Of a stretch of DNA of 64,000 bases, positions 17,940 through 26,709 are shown piece by piece. Each line of letters opens with the position of its first letter. Positions within the stretch are counted from its first letter, which is position 1. The translations under genes and the position numbers were made by a program. Origin of the DNA: an uncultured Flavobacteriaceae bacterium (lineage in GTDB: Bacteria; Bacteroidota; Bacteroidia; Flavobacteriales; Flavobacteriaceae). The stretch is taken from NCBI GenBank assembly GCA_947494565.1, contig CANLVG010000002.1, forward strand, positions 434,001 through 498,000. The letters are read 5' to 3'. Below the pieces are notes generated by a model, which made no database searches, was not told the origin of the DNA, and worked only from the letters and a program-made list of their open reading frames with translations.

Positions 17940-18530
17940 ATGGCCATGACCGATTCGGAATTTGAACAACTCAAAACATTCTTTTCCCTACTGGAAATAG
18001 AAGGGGAATCTAAACGTCTTTTCCGGGATTTGTGGGAGGTAAAGTCCTTTCGACAATACGATCTCTTAACCGAGGCCGGCACCACTGAAAATTACTTCTA
18101 CTTTGTTTTGGAAGGGGTACAGGCCGTTTATGTACTGAATGAAAAAGGAGAAAAAGTTGTCCTCGGCTTTTCCTATACGGGAAGTCCTTCAGGCGTCTTC
18201 GATTCCTTTAGTACAAGAAAGCCATCGACCCTTTTTTTGGAGGCGCTAAAACCCACGCGGGTATTGGGCATTACATATACTGACTATCAAAACGTGTTTC
18301 AGCAGTTTTCCGGAGCCCACGAATGGGGGCATGTTTTTTTCAAGAACGTCCTCCTGGGGCGGCTTTCAAGGGAAATCGAACTATTGACATTGGACACTCG
18401 CGAACGGTATCTCGCTTTTATGCTGCGTTGCCCAGAAGAGTTGAAGGTCATTCCCCAAAAATACCTGGCTTCGTACCTCAATATGAAGCCGGAAACCTTT
18501 AGTCGTTTAAGAGCCGCTATCAACCTCTAA
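17940..18530 (+). CDS. Crp/Fnr family transcriptional regulator
   Basis: 196 residues: a cyclic-nucleotide-binding-like beta barrel (about 20-120; YDLLTEAGTTENYFYFVLEGVQ resembles the cNMP fold start) followed by a short C-terminal winged helix with KYLASYLNMKPETFSRLRAAI. It lacks the Cys of Fnr iron-sulfur members. The effector is unknown. Its last 24 bases overlap convergently with the uracil-DNA glycosylase gene. Confidence 0.82.
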   Translation: MAMTDSEFEQLKTFFSLLEIEGESKRLFRDLWEVKSFRQYDLLTEAGTTENYFYFVLEGVQAVYVLNEKGEKVVLGFSYTGSPSGVFDSFSTRKPSTLFLEALKPTRVLGITYTDYQNVFQQFSGAHEWGHVFFKNVLLGRLSREIELLTLDTRERYLAFMLRCPEELKVIPQKYLASYLNMKPETFSRLRAAINL

Positions 18531-19094
18531 ACTTTCAGCGACCCTTTTTTCTAAAGCAGGTAGTACCTCTTCTCCAAACCAGGGGTTTTTTGATAGCCAA
18601 AACCGGTTACGGGGCGAGGGGTGGGGCAAAGGAAAATACCGGGGCATATAGTTTTGATAGGCCTTTACCGTTTCGGTCAGGTTCTTTTCCATTTCTTCTT
18701 TTAAGTAGTACTTCTGAGCATACGTGCCAATAAGGATAATGAGTTCCAAACTAGGCATCTGATTCCATAGTTGTTCATGCCACAGGGGGGCGCATTCGGT
18801 GCGCGGAGGCAAATCTCCTCCTTTGCCTTTGCCGGGGTAGCAAAAACCCATAGGTACCAGGGCAAACTTTCTTTCATCATAGAATTCTTTATCAGTCACT
18901 CCCAACCATTTTCGCAATTGTTTCCCACTAGGGTCATCCCAAGCCACCCCTGTTTCATGTACCTTGGTTCCCGGGGCTTGACCGATAATAATGATCTTGG
19001 CTTCGGAATGGGCCGTTACGATAGGTCGCGGCCCTAATGGTAAATAGGCTTTACAGACTTCACAGCTTCTGATTTCAGATAGTAATTCTTCCAT
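18507..19094 (-). CDS. Uracil-DNA glycosylase family protein
   Basis: 195 residues when started at the ATG at 19094 (MEELLSEIRSCEVCKAYLP); the frame extends 20 codons further but without family likeness. Motif A is IIIIGQAPGTKVHETGVAW and motif B is LPHPSPRNRFWL. This is the UdgA/family-4-like layout, though only two N-terminal Cys are visible, so an iron-sulfur cluster as in family 4 is doubtful. Expected role: removal of uracil from DNA. Convergent with the Crp-like gene. Confidence 0.82.
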   Translation of the reverse strand: MEELLSEIRSCEVCKAYLPLGPRPIVTAHSEAKIIIIGQAPGTKVHETGVAWDDPSGKQLRKWLGVTDKEFYDERKFALVPMGFCYPGKGKGGDLPPRTECAPLWHEQLWNQMPSLELIILIGTYAQKYYLKEEMEKNLTETVKAYQNYMPRYFPLPHPSPRNRFWLSKNPWFGEEVLPALEKRVAESLEVDSGS

Positions 19095-19145
19095 ATTCAC
19101 GGGGTTCTTAATTGTATGATAAGATAGCTTAAGAATTATAAAGTC

Positions 19146-19178
19146 AAAGCACATCGATTATAAAATCAATGTGCTTTA
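19146..19178 (-). terminator. Hairpin downstream of the SPW-type gene
   Basis: Fourteen-base arms (one mismatch) around a five-base loop, AAAGCACAT... pairing with ATGTGCTTT, lie between the SPW-type stop and the glycosylase start. There is only a weak T-run, so its terminator role is moderate. Confidence 0.5.
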
Positions 19179-19200
19179 AAACAGTTTACGATAGCAAAAC

Positions 19201-19557
19201 CTATACGCTAACCACTTCCGGTTTGTGCAAGCTCACCACAATTAAAACCGCGATACCGTTACTCCAATAGTAGTAGGCATCCATCCCCTCGAATGAGAAA
19301 ATAAATGGCGCCAAAATAAATACTACGGCAACCAAAAAATCAACCATCAAATGAACCCGATATGGAACAACTTTAAGTATCCCAAGATGATGGTCAGTTA
19401 ATATAGTTAAAACAAGTGCAGCGATCCCGGTGGCCATAGAAAGCTGTAATGCTAAGGGATTGGATTCTCCCAAACCTAGCAAGAAAGGAAGCACTATGAG
19501 GGCTAGAGCAACCGGGTAATCTAATAATGCGTGTATTCTTTTAGTTATGAATTTCAT
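19201..19557 (-). CDS. SPW repeat-type small membrane protein
   Basis: 118 residues with four hydrophobic helices in two similar halves: RIHALLDYPVALALIVLPFLLG and YRVHLMVDFLVAVVFILAPFIF. The HALLDY and HLMVDF pairs mark the internal repeat seen in SPW-type inner membrane proteins. Function unknown. The NTF2-like gene ends 29 bp upstream on the same strand and both sit just downstream of the double-AraC regulator, which may control them. Confidence 0.72.
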   Translation of the reverse strand: MKFITKRIHALLDYPVALALIVLPFLLGLGESNPLALQLSMATGIAALVLTILTDHHLGILKVVPYRVHLMVDFLVAVVFILAPFIFSFEGMDAYYYWSNGIAVLIVVSLHKPEVVSV

Positions 19558-19586
19558 GATTTTAATATTGAATAATTTTTTTTGTA

Positions 19587-19940
19587 TTAAGCGGCATTGA
19601 AATATTCCTCTTGAATGACTTTCCCTTCATCATTCCAGACGCGGCGAATGATTTCATGCCAGTAAATTTTACTGCCGTCTTTCATATCAAAGTCAAATGT
19701 GAATTCAGAGGCCGAAACATTTCCGTCAACAAGAGAGTGATGATGGGTAATACCATTAACGGCGGCAATCGAACCGGCAAAACCCTCCATTTTTACAATC
19801 ATTTCATGTTTCCCATTTGTTGCTCCATTTCCATAATCAGAAGTAGTCGCGTTATCCGCAAAAAATTCTTTTACAGCGTCAACAATAGCTCCTTGAGCTA
19901 CTATTGCATCCATTTGTGTTACTTGTGCTTTAATATCCAT
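19587..19940 (-). CDS. Nuclear transport factor 2-like (SnoaL-type) protein
   Basis: 117 residues with the SnoaL/NTF2 cone fold pattern: a helix AIVDAVKEFFADNATTSDYG, then SLVDGNVSASEFTFDFDMKDG and a closing strand EIIRRVWNDEGKVIQEEYF. Such folds bind small hydrophobic ligands or act as isomerases; no catalytic residue set can be assigned by eye. Likely co-transcribed with the following SPW-type gene. Confidence 0.72.
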   Translation of the reverse strand: MDIKAQVTQMDAIVAQGAIVDAVKEFFADNATTSDYGNGATNGKHEMIVKMEGFAGSIAAVNGITHHHSLVDGNVSASEFTFDFDMKDGSKIYWHEIIRRVWNDEGKVIQEEYFNAA

Positions 19941-20012
19941 CTTATGATTTTTAGTGAATTTTATACTGCAAAGATGAAATGGAAGTGCCTTTTTAAGGCT
20001 ACAAAAAAGACG

Positions 20013-21065
20013 CTAAAAGTTGTACTTTTCCGATTTGAATTCTGATGGGGTTTTTCCCGTATGATGTTTGAAGAAGTTCGAAAAGTGATTGGATTCCTCA
20101 AAACCCATTTGATATGCAATCTCTTGAATAGGCCTATCTTCAGCTAGACTAATTTTAGAAGAACTTATCAGCTCACTACGAATTAACTGGCCCAAAGAGG
20201 TATTTAGCTTATTCCGGGTTTTTTTAGATAGTGTTTTTACGGCGAGGTTCATCTTGTTAGCGTAGAACTCCAATGAACGTTGCTCAGTATGATGCGACTT
20301 TATTAAATCCAGAATATCTTGAACAAAAGTATCACGCTCTTTAAATTCAAAATTCTTACGGAACTCAGAGGGCGTACTACCTGTGGCATTCTTAAAGACT
20401 TTATTGAAGTATGCGGCATCTTTAAACCCTATTTCATAGGATATCTCTTGTATATTCTTATCAGTAAATGCAACTTTCCGTTTACTTTCGACCAATCTTT
20501 TTTTAGCAAGTAGTTTATTGATCGATACCCCTATTTTTTTATGGACCAACGTTTGAGCGTCCATTCCATTTTCGTTTATCAACTTGACCACATCCGAATT
20601 GGTCAGGTTATTGGGAAACTGCTCATCTATTACCTCTTTTACATCGAAAATTATTCGATACTCGGTTTTGCTGGCTTGAAAGGGGTTTTGCCAATACCAT
20701 TGTTGGGAGGATATATCGATAATCTTTCCAGTATCTTGAGAAAAAATAGATTTATCTAGAAAACTTTTACAATCAGAACATTCAGCAAAATCAATATAAC
20801 CCAGAGATATCAAATGTTTAAAAAGAACTCGAACATCCTTATTCCGAAACATGGTTTCGTCTGGAAACTCTATTTTACGCACTACAAAATCTTCGGATAG
20901 GAACTTGATATATTGCCCTTTTTCAAGGTAAATAGCCTTGTCTTGCCAGTCAAAATAATTTTCAAAATCGACTTGTATACTTCCTGACCCTTTAAGGATA
21001 TGTATCAAAGTATATTTTTCGATAAAATAAACTCTATCTATTTCAGGAAAAAGTTTTGTGACCAC
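20013..21065 (-). CDS. Regulator with two tandem AraC-type DNA-binding domains
   Basis: 350 residues. An N-terminal cupin-like sensor (about 15-75, HILKGSGSIQVDFE then YLEKGQYIKF) and a CSDC pair (96-99) precede two complete-looking AraC modules. The first (about 157-240) ends with the signature IQEISYEIGFKDAAYF then TGSTPSEFRK; the second (about 262-346) ends IQEIAYQMGFEESNHF then TGKTPSEFKS. Most AraC proteins carry one such module, so this protein could bind two half-sites as a monomer. It probably regulates the NTF2-like and SPW-type genes downstream; the ligand is unknown. Confidence 0.85.
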   Translation of the reverse strand: MVTKLFPEIDRVYFIEKYTLIHILKGSGSIQVDFENYFDWQDKAIYLEKGQYIKFLSEDFVVRKIEFPDETMFRNKDVRVLFKHLISLGYIDFAECSDCKSFLDKSIFSQDTGKIIDISSQQWYWQNPFQASKTEYRIIFDVKEVIDEQFPNNLTNSDVVKLINENGMDAQTLVHKKIGVSINKLLAKKRLVESKRKVAFTDKNIQEISYEIGFKDAAYFNKVFKNATGSTPSEFRKNFEFKERDTFVQDILDLIKSHHTEQRSLEFYANKMNLAVKTLSKKTRNKLNTSLGQLIRSELISSSKISLAEDRPIQEIAYQMGFEESNHFSNFFKHHTGKTPSEFKSEKYNF

Positions 21066-21133
21066 GACAGGGTAGTTTTTAAGGGTTTAGTCGTGAAACC
21101 TAAAGTGTATTAACAGTACGCTACTAGGAAAAA

Positions 21134-22264
21134 TTAGCCGGCAAAATAGTTTCGTAAGAGGTATATCGTCAACATTCCCCAAAAGGTTCCCGTCGCCATG
21201 CTCAAAATTGCCAGTACAATAGCATGTGGCATCCATTTCTTTTCATAGGCAGCTGTAACTGCAGGGGCAGTCGCGATACCCCCCACATTTGCCATACTGG
21301 CTATTGGCACCCACGCCATATTCACGTTGAGCAGTTTAGCAATAAGTACCATGAAAATGAAATGCCCTATAAGCCAAATTACAAGAAAGCCCAGAAAAGG
21401 AATATCAAACCCCAATGCATTTAACTGGAGTTTTAACCCTAAAATCGCCATGACGACAATGATTAAAATACTTCCCGCTTTCAGGGCGAATTTGAAATTC
21501 CATTTGGCTATAAAGTTACTTAGGGCCAACCCTACAAATGAAAGTAGCACCACCTTAATCACGAAACTTTCGATTAAAAAATTACTGAGAACTACGATTG
21601 AAAGTAAGATCAGTCCGCTCACCCACGGATTGATTTTACTTCCCTTTTCTACTCGAATATCCTCTGGAATAGCTACGTCACTTATTTTGATCCAAGTATT
21701 TAATCTACTACTTTTTTTGATGGTCTGGAACATTAATATCGTCCACACGTTTACCAAAATATTATCCATGACCAGCACCGTTAGGAATATGTTTTCAGGG
21801 CATTCCACTAATTCCTTAAGCACTAATTGGCTTGTGCTGCCCCCTATCCAACTGCCCACTATCGGTGGTATTCCCTTCCAATAGCCCTCGCTCATCATGG
21901 TTGTTGAAATGAATTCGGAATCGAAAAAAAGCAATAGTACTATCACTGGAAAAATGGCAATAAACAAAGAACCCGAGGCAAATACCACAATCGGCTTAAA
22001 CCCAATAGCCTTTAATTGTCCTATAGATAAGCTACTCATGACAGCGACAATCGCCAATGGAATGAAGTAGTCTTTACTGAAATCGTGGATGATGGCCTGG
22101 GAATAATCAACATCCAATACATAGGAAATAATCGCAGGAATAAGATACGCTAACAGTATAGCAGGTACCCAATCAAAAAGTGACTTTACATGTTTGTTTT
22201 CCCAACGGTCCAAAAAATACACCGCGATGACGGTAAAGGTAGAAATAAGCCATGGTGTTAGCAT
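21134..22264 (-). CDS. DUF819 family membrane protein
   Basis: 376 residues with about ten to eleven hydrophobic segments. The patterns WKGIPPIVGSWIGGSTSQLVLKEL and MANVGGIATAPAVTAAYEKKWMPHAI are those of the DUF819 (YjcL-like) permeases, distantly related to transporter folds with inverted repeats. Substrate unknown. Divergence is absent: neighbours on both sides share the strand, with 34 bp to rsmI. Confidence 0.85.
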   Translation of the reverse strand: MLTPWLISTFTVIAVYFLDRWENKHVKSLFDWVPAILLAYLIPAIISYVLDVDYSQAIIHDFSKDYFIPLAIVAVMSSLSIGQLKAIGFKPIVVFASGSLFIAIFPVIVLLLFFDSEFISTTMMSEGYWKGIPPIVGSWIGGSTSQLVLKELVECPENIFLTVLVMDNILVNVWTILMFQTIKKSSRLNTWIKISDVAIPEDIRVEKGSKINPWVSGLILLSIVVLSNFLIESFVIKVVLLSFVGLALSNFIAKWNFKFALKAGSILIIVVMAILGLKLQLNALGFDIPFLGFLVIWLIGHFIFMVLIAKLLNVNMAWVPIASMANVGGIATAPAVTAAYEKKWMPHAIVLAILSMATGTFWGMLTIYLLRNYFAG

Positions 22265-22298
22265 AAGCCTAATTTAGAGGTTTTTGAAATAGCTTCGA

Positions 22299-22973
22299 CT
22301 ATTTTTTCCCTCCCACAACAATTACGATTTCCCCTTTGGGTGGCTTATCGGTGTAATATTGCAAGACCTCTTCCGCCGTCCCCCGAACGGTTTCCTCATA
22401 TAGTTTTGTCAACTCCCTGGAAACGGATACGGCTCGATCAGCGCCAAAATATGTTACAAAGTTCCCTAGGGTTTTGAGCAATTTATGTGGGGATTCATAG
22501 AAAACCATGGTGCGGGTTTCTTCTGCTAAGAATTGTAATCGGGTCTGACGTCCTTTCTTTACGGGCAAGAATCCTTCAAAAACAAATTTATCATTCGGTA
22601 ATCCGCTATTGACCAATGCCGGAACAAAGGCAGTGGCTCCAGGTAGACATTCAACTTCAACTCCATTCTCCAAACAGGTACGGGTCAAAAGAAATCCCGG
22701 ATCGGAAATCGCAGGCGTACCGGCATCGGAAATCAGGGCCATTGTTTCACCCGCCTTCATTCGTTTTACCAAAGCATCAACGGTCTTGTGTTCGTTATGC
22801 ATATGGTGGCTCTGCATGGGGGTTGTAATTTCAAAATGGTGCAAGAGCTTACCACTAGTTCTTGTGTCTTCGGCCAAAATTATAGCTACTTCCTTTAATA
22901 CACGGATGGCACGCAAGGTCATATCTTCAAGATTGCCTATCGGTGTCGGAATCAAATACAATTTTCCTGTCAT
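22299..22973 (-). CDS. rsmI: 16S rRNA (cytidine(1402)-2'-O)-methyltransferase
   Basis: 224 residues, the usual size for the core tetrapyrrole-methylase-like domain. MTGKLYLIPTPIGNLEDMTLRA at the start, LAEDTRTS and LISDAGTPAISDPGF are diagnostic for RsmI, as is EGFLPVKKGRQTRLQFL. It methylates the ribose of C1402 of 16S rRNA with S-adenosylmethionine. DoxX starts upstream with a six-base gap, so they are co-transcribed. Confidence 0.95.
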   Translation of the reverse strand: MTGKLYLIPTPIGNLEDMTLRAIRVLKEVAIILAEDTRTSGKLLHHFEITTPMQSHHMHNEHKTVDALVKRMKAGETMALISDAGTPAISDPGFLLTRTCLENGVEVECLPGATAFVPALVNSGLPNDKFVFEGFLPVKKGRQTRLQFLAEETRTMVFYESPHKLLKTLGNFVTYFGADRAVSVSRELTKLYEETVRGTAEEVLQYYTDKPPKGEIVIVVGGKK

Positions 22974-22979
22974 CTGAAA

Positions 22980-23336
22980 TTAGGGTCTGACTGTTTTTCC
23001 AAGAAAATACGAAACGATCAAAGCGATGAACGCAATTATGGAGAATAGCTCTCCCCCATCCTGGGCTACCTTATGAGCCGTAAAGGCGAGCATTACATCA
23101 AAAAAGAAACCGGCATAGGCCCATTCTTTCAACCACTTCGAAAAATTTCCCCAAATGGCTACCAAACCCAATATCTTGGCGATGGCCAACGGATATACTA
23201 GGTATCTTGGGTAGTCAACACTTTCAAAATAATCGGCAATGGCATCCGGATTTCGAAGATACATCTGAACCGAATAGACCATAATCGCGGTCAAAACCCC
23301 GGTCGCAAGGTAGTAGGCTATTTTTTGAACTTTCAT
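22980..23336 (-). CDS. DoxX family membrane protein
   Basis: 118 residues with four membrane helices. VDYPRYLVYPLAIAKILGLVAIW and WAYAGFFFDVMLAFTAH fit the DoxX-like fold (DoxX_2). Family members are linked to thiosulfate or quinone redox in a few cases, but most are uncharacterised. Transcribed with rsmI. Confidence 0.78.
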   Translation of the reverse strand: MKVQKIAYYLATGVLTAIMVYSVQMYLRNPDAIADYFESVDYPRYLVYPLAIAKILGLVAIWGNFSKWLKEWAYAGFFFDVMLAFTAHKVAQDGGELFSIIAFIALIVSYFLGKTVRP

Positions 23337-23392
23337 CTACTTCTATTTTCATTTTAGCGTGGACAAGGTACGTAAAGCTGATAAATTCAAAC

Positions 23393-23426
23393 AAAAAACC
23401 CCTCATAAAGCAATGAGGGGTTTTTT
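23393..23426 (-). terminator. Strong intrinsic terminator (symmetrical)
   Basis: AAAAAACCCCTCAT pairs perfectly with ATGAGGGGTTTTTT around a six-base loop. It follows the stop of the conserved hypothetical gene at 23446 and, being symmetrical, would work in both directions. Confidence 0.9.
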
Positions 23427-23445
23427 GTTTCGTTTATGCGGGTTT

Positions 23446-24138
23446 CTAGGCGAACCTACGTTCGATAAGGCCCATAAAACGTTCTTCGTATTCCTCTTTA
23501 CCGACCCAATTGTTGTAATCAGGTTTCACCATATTGGTGATGAAAGCGATGGAACGTTCTTCGGTATCAATAGTACCCAGCTGTGACAGTACGCGATTAT
23601 AATCTTCGGTACTCCCATTAAACAAGTGTTTTACGAATGCCAAGCGATTATTGAGATCTACCTTGATCTCTTTGCCGTTTAGGGTATCGTTCAATGATTT
23701 GGAGACCAGTTGTGGTTTCTCGACCCCATTTTCTTTGGGAGGCATGAAAACTTCCTTATCGTTCTTCATCAACTCGGGTTTTCCTAAAAAATCGGCCAAT
23801 ACCTCATCTACAGGGGTCTCGTTCGGCATTTCGGAAACCATATCCTTAATCGTATCCATACCCGGTATCATGATATCCTCTTGATGCGGGTTTGTTTCCG
23901 GAACGGCTGCATTGTCGTTCAAAACAGCGTTTGCCATGGCTTCGAATTTGGCAGCAATAACATTCTTGGAAACGTCGATTTCAATATCTTTCAACTTCTC
24001 ATCTATGAACTTCAGAACGGCCAATTTCTCATACATGGTTTTTGCCGCCTCGTACAGATCGGTGATTTCGGTCATGTTTTTAGAAGTAATGATGTCAGTA
24101 GACAACTTGACCAACTCCTCTTTCAATTTTTTTTTCAT
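23446..24138 (-). CDS. Conserved hypothetical flavobacterial protein
   Basis: 230 residues, acidic and soluble, no signal or membrane segment. The N-terminal ~75 residues look like two long helices (EELVKLSTDIITSKNMTEITDLYEAAKTMYEKL in sense), the middle is Pro/Asp-rich and disordered-looking, and the C-terminal ~65 residues (VDLNNRLAFVKHLFNGSTEDYNRVL and later NNWVGKEEYEERF) form a compact helical domain. I recognise it as a recurrent Flavobacteriaceae protein without assigned function. It is divergent from tdk and closed by a strong terminator. Confidence 0.7.
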   Translation of the reverse strand: MKKKLKEELVKLSTDIITSKNMTEITDLYEAAKTMYEKLAVLKFIDEKLKDIEIDVSKNVIAAKFEAMANAVLNDNAAVPETNPHQEDIMIPGMDTIKDMVSEMPNETPVDEVLADFLGKPELMKNDKEVFMPPKENGVEKPQLVSKSLNDTLNGKEIKVDLNNRLAFVKHLFNGSTEDYNRVLSQLGTIDTEERSIAFITNMVKPDYNNWVGKEEYEERFMGLIERRFA

Positions 24139-24255
24139 CTGTGAAACTAATCGGTCTTATGTGATTTGATGCAAAAGGCGTGCCTTTTTTGGGAATTCTT
24201 GAAGTTCCCCATAACAAGAACGAAAAAACACCTTATTTTAGTCTAAAATTACAAA

Positions 24256-24900
24256 ATGTTTCTCGAAAATACCGTTAATCACAAAGAACAGTTCGGCTGG
24301 ATAGAAGTTATCTGTGGTTCGATGTTTTCTGGGAAAACCGAGGAACTGATCCGTAGACTGAAACGTGCCCAATTCGCCAAACAGAAGGTAGAGATCTTCA
24401 AGCCAATGGTCGATACCCGATATCATGAAGATAGGGTCGTTTCCCATGATGCCAATGAAATTCGTTCTACTCCTGTTCCTGCTGCAGCCAACATTCGGAT
24501 TTTAGGCGATACTTGTGATGTGGTGGGCATTGACGAGGCCCAGTTTTTCGATGATGAGATCGTCACCGTATGCAATGACTTGGCCAACAAGGGGGTGCGC
24601 GTTGTCGTGGCCGGCTTGGATATGGATTTCAAAGGAAACCCATTTGGCCCCATGCCTGCATTAATGGCGACCGCGGAATACGTCACAAAGGTTCACGCCA
24701 TCTGCACGCGTACCGGAAATTTAGCCAACTACAGTTTTCGAAAATCGAACAATGACAGTATTGTGATGTTGGGGGAAACCGAGGAATATGAACCTTTAAG
24801 CCGGGCTGCATACTACAAGGCCATGCTACGGGAAAAAGTGAAAGAAATGAACGTAGAAGTGCAAGAAGTGCATCCTGACCAAACAAATACGGATGTCTAA
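24256..24900 (+). CDS. tdk: Thymidine kinase (type II) with degenerate zinc site
   Basis: 214 residues. The P-loop GSMFSGKT (21-28), DEAQFF (93-98) and the lasso region identify a TK1-like thymidine kinase that phosphorylates thymidine with ATP for dTMP salvage. The canonical structural zinc site uses four Cys; here only Cys150 remains, the others being replaced by Thr153, Ser182 and Ala185 (CTRTG and LSRAAYY). The last 8 bases overlap alr, indicating coupled translation. Confidence 0.93.
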   Translation: MFLENTVNHKEQFGWIEVICGSMFSGKTEELIRRLKRAQFAKQKVEIFKPMVDTRYHEDRVVSHDANEIRSTPVPAAANIRILGDTCDVVGIDEAQFFDDEIVTVCNDLANKGVRVVVAGLDMDFKGNPFGPMPALMATAEYVTKVHAICTRTGNLANYSFRKSNNDSIVMLGETEEYEPLSRAAYYKAMLREKVKEMNVEVQEVHPDQTNTDV

Positions 24901-26002
24901 GGCCTTGGAAACCGTTCTCGAAATCGATTTGAGGGCTTTAGCGCATAACTATCGCTTTTTACGTTCTAAGCTGAATCCGGGCACCAAGTTCCTAGCTGTC
25001 GTTAAAGCTTTTGCCTATGGCAGTGATATGGTGACTGTTGCTCAACAACTGGAGCGCTTAAAGGTCGATTATTTTGCCGTGGCCTATGTTCAGGAAGGTG
25101 TTCTTTTGCGCAAGGCCGGTATCAAAACCCCTATTTTGGTATTGCATCCCCAACCGCTGAATTTTGAGAAACTCATTGCGCATTGTTTGGAACCAAGTCT
25201 CTATTCTCCCAGAATTTTAAGCAAGTTCATGGAGGTAGCGGCAAAAACCGGACAAAAAAACTACCCGGTTCATATTAAATTCAACACAGGTTTGAACCGG
25301 CTCGGGTTTTGGGAGAACGATATCGATTATATTCAAAAGGTACTCGAAACAAAAAACGAACTTCGTATTGTTTCGATATTTTCACATCTAGCGGCATCCG
25401 AAGATCATAATGAAAAGGAGTTTACATGCAAACAGATCGAAACCTTTCAAAAAATAGCCAAGGAATTTGACAAAAAAATAAGTCATTCCCCGTTCAAACA
25501 CCTTTTAAATACTTCTGGACTACTCAACTATCCACAAGCGCAGTTTGATATGGTGAGATGTGGCATAGGCCTGTACGGTTTTGGAAACGATGTAAAAATA
25601 GATCGTAAATTAAGACCTATCGCGACCTTGAAAACCGTTATTTCGCAAATTCATAAAATCGAACCAGGCGAAACCGTAGGCTATAATAGGGCATTTACTT
25701 CTGAGGGGTATCGCGTTACCGCCACTTTGCCCTTGGGCCATGCCGATGGCATCGGAAGACACTTCGGAAATGGTAAGGCCTATGTTATGGTAAATAGACA
25801 AAAAGCCCCGATAATAGGAAATGTCTGTATGGATATGGTCATGATAGATATCACGAAAGTGGATTGCAAAGAGGGGGATGAGGTCATCATTTTCGGGGCA
25901 AGCCCAAATGCAGAACAGTTTGCCCAAACCGCGAATACGATATCCTATGAATTACTTACTGCCATTTCGCAACGGGTAAGGCGTTTGATTTTAGAAGACT
26001 AG
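24893..26002 (+). CDS. alr: Alanine racemase
   Basis: 369 residues. The pyridoxal-phosphate Lys38 lies in AVVKAFAYGSD (usually VKANAYGHG) and the second catalytic Tyr in ETVGYNRAF (about 265). CMDMVMIDIT and GLYGFG are further family marks. It interconverts L- and D-alanine to supply peptidoglycan synthesis. It begins inside the end of tdk (8-base overlap). Confidence 0.93.
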   Translation: MSKALETVLEIDLRALAHNYRFLRSKLNPGTKFLAVVKAFAYGSDMVTVAQQLERLKVDYFAVAYVQEGVLLRKAGIKTPILVLHPQPLNFEKLIAHCLEPSLYSPRILSKFMEVAAKTGQKNYPVHIKFNTGLNRLGFWENDIDYIQKVLETKNELRIVSIFSHLAASEDHNEKEFTCKQIETFQKIAKEFDKKISHSPFKHLLNTSGLLNYPQAQFDMVRCGIGLYGFGNDVKIDRKLRPIATLKTVISQIHKIEPGETVGYNRAFTSEGYRVTATLPLGHADGIGRHFGNGKAYVMVNRQKAPIIGNVCMDMVMIDITKVDCKEGDEVIIFGASPNAEQFAQTANTISYELLTAISQRVRRLILED

Positions 26003-26100
26003 ATTCGTTTTTAACATTTCCTTGGGAATCTTTTTTTTTAGTACATTGCAGCCACTACGGAATTTCGTTCCTATTTATTAACCAATTAAACACTATTATC

Positions 26101-26505
26101 ATGTTAAAAGAATTCAAAGAGTTTATTATGACGGGCAACGTCATTGATTTTGCTGTTGCTGTAATTATGGCCGGGGCGCTTGGCGCCGTCATCAAGGGGT
26201 TTGTCGACAACATCGCCATGCCTTTTGTTGGGTATTTTGCCGGAGGTATGAATTTTGAAGATTTACATATCGCCATGGACGGTAAAGATTATGCTACCCT
26301 TGCGGCCGCAAAGGAAGCAGGAGGGGCCGTAATCGCTTGGGGTGCCTGGGTGAACACTATTATCAATCTCATTATCGTAGGTTTTATCATGTTCCTTATT
26401 GTCAAAGCCTACAATAAAACCAAAAAGCCAGCCGAGCCAGAAGCTCCAGCAGGTCCAACCGCCGAGGAGTTACTTGCCGAAATTCGTGATGCCCTGAAAA
26501 AGTAA
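26101..26505 (+). CDS. mscL: Large-conductance mechanosensitive channel
   Basis: 134 residues. N-terminal LKEFKEFIMTGNVIDFAVAVIM and AVIKGFVDNIAMPFVG (TM1), then TIINLIIVGFIMFLIVKAY (TM2), followed by a charged/Pro-Ala linker and a C-terminal helix EELLAEIRDALKK. It opens as a homopentamer under membrane tension to release solutes in osmotic downshock. A terminator follows at 26549-26587. Confidence 0.95.
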   Translation: MLKEFKEFIMTGNVIDFAVAVIMAGALGAVIKGFVDNIAMPFVGYFAGGMNFEDLHIAMDGKDYATLAAAKEAGGAVIAWGAWVNTIINLIIVGFIMFLIVKAYNKTKKPAEPEAPAGPTAEELLAEIRDALKK

Positions 26506-26548
26506 TACGATTCTCTTGCGGGGTTAACGATACCCCAGTACATCTTTC

Positions 26549-26587
26549 AAACCGTCAAGAGGCCCCCCGGCTCACTTGACGGTTTTT
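26549..26587 (+). terminator. Intrinsic terminator after mscL
   Basis: AAACCGTCAAG pairs with CTTGACGGTTT across a 15-base loop and is followed by T's. Confidence 0.85.
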
Positions 26588-26657
26588 ATATGCCCTAATC
26601 CAAATTGTTTTAAATCAAACAATTTGTTATATTTTTATATAATTCTATTTGAGCACA

Positions 26658-26688
26658 TTGCCCAGTCGAGAACATTGATCTACCTTTG
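26658..26688 (+). promoter_or_regulatory. Bacteroidota-type promoter of asd
   Basis: TTG at 26658-26660, a 20-base spacer and a perfect TACCTTTG at 26681-26688, 21 bases before the asd ATG. One of the clearest TTG/TAnnTTTG promoters in the window. Confidence 0.75.
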
Positions 26689-26709
26689 CACTTCTAAATT
26701 TGTTTAAAC

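Noticed and set aside
24172-24190. AAAGG/CCTTT mini-hairpin before tdk
   Set aside because: The stem is only five bases; likely chance.
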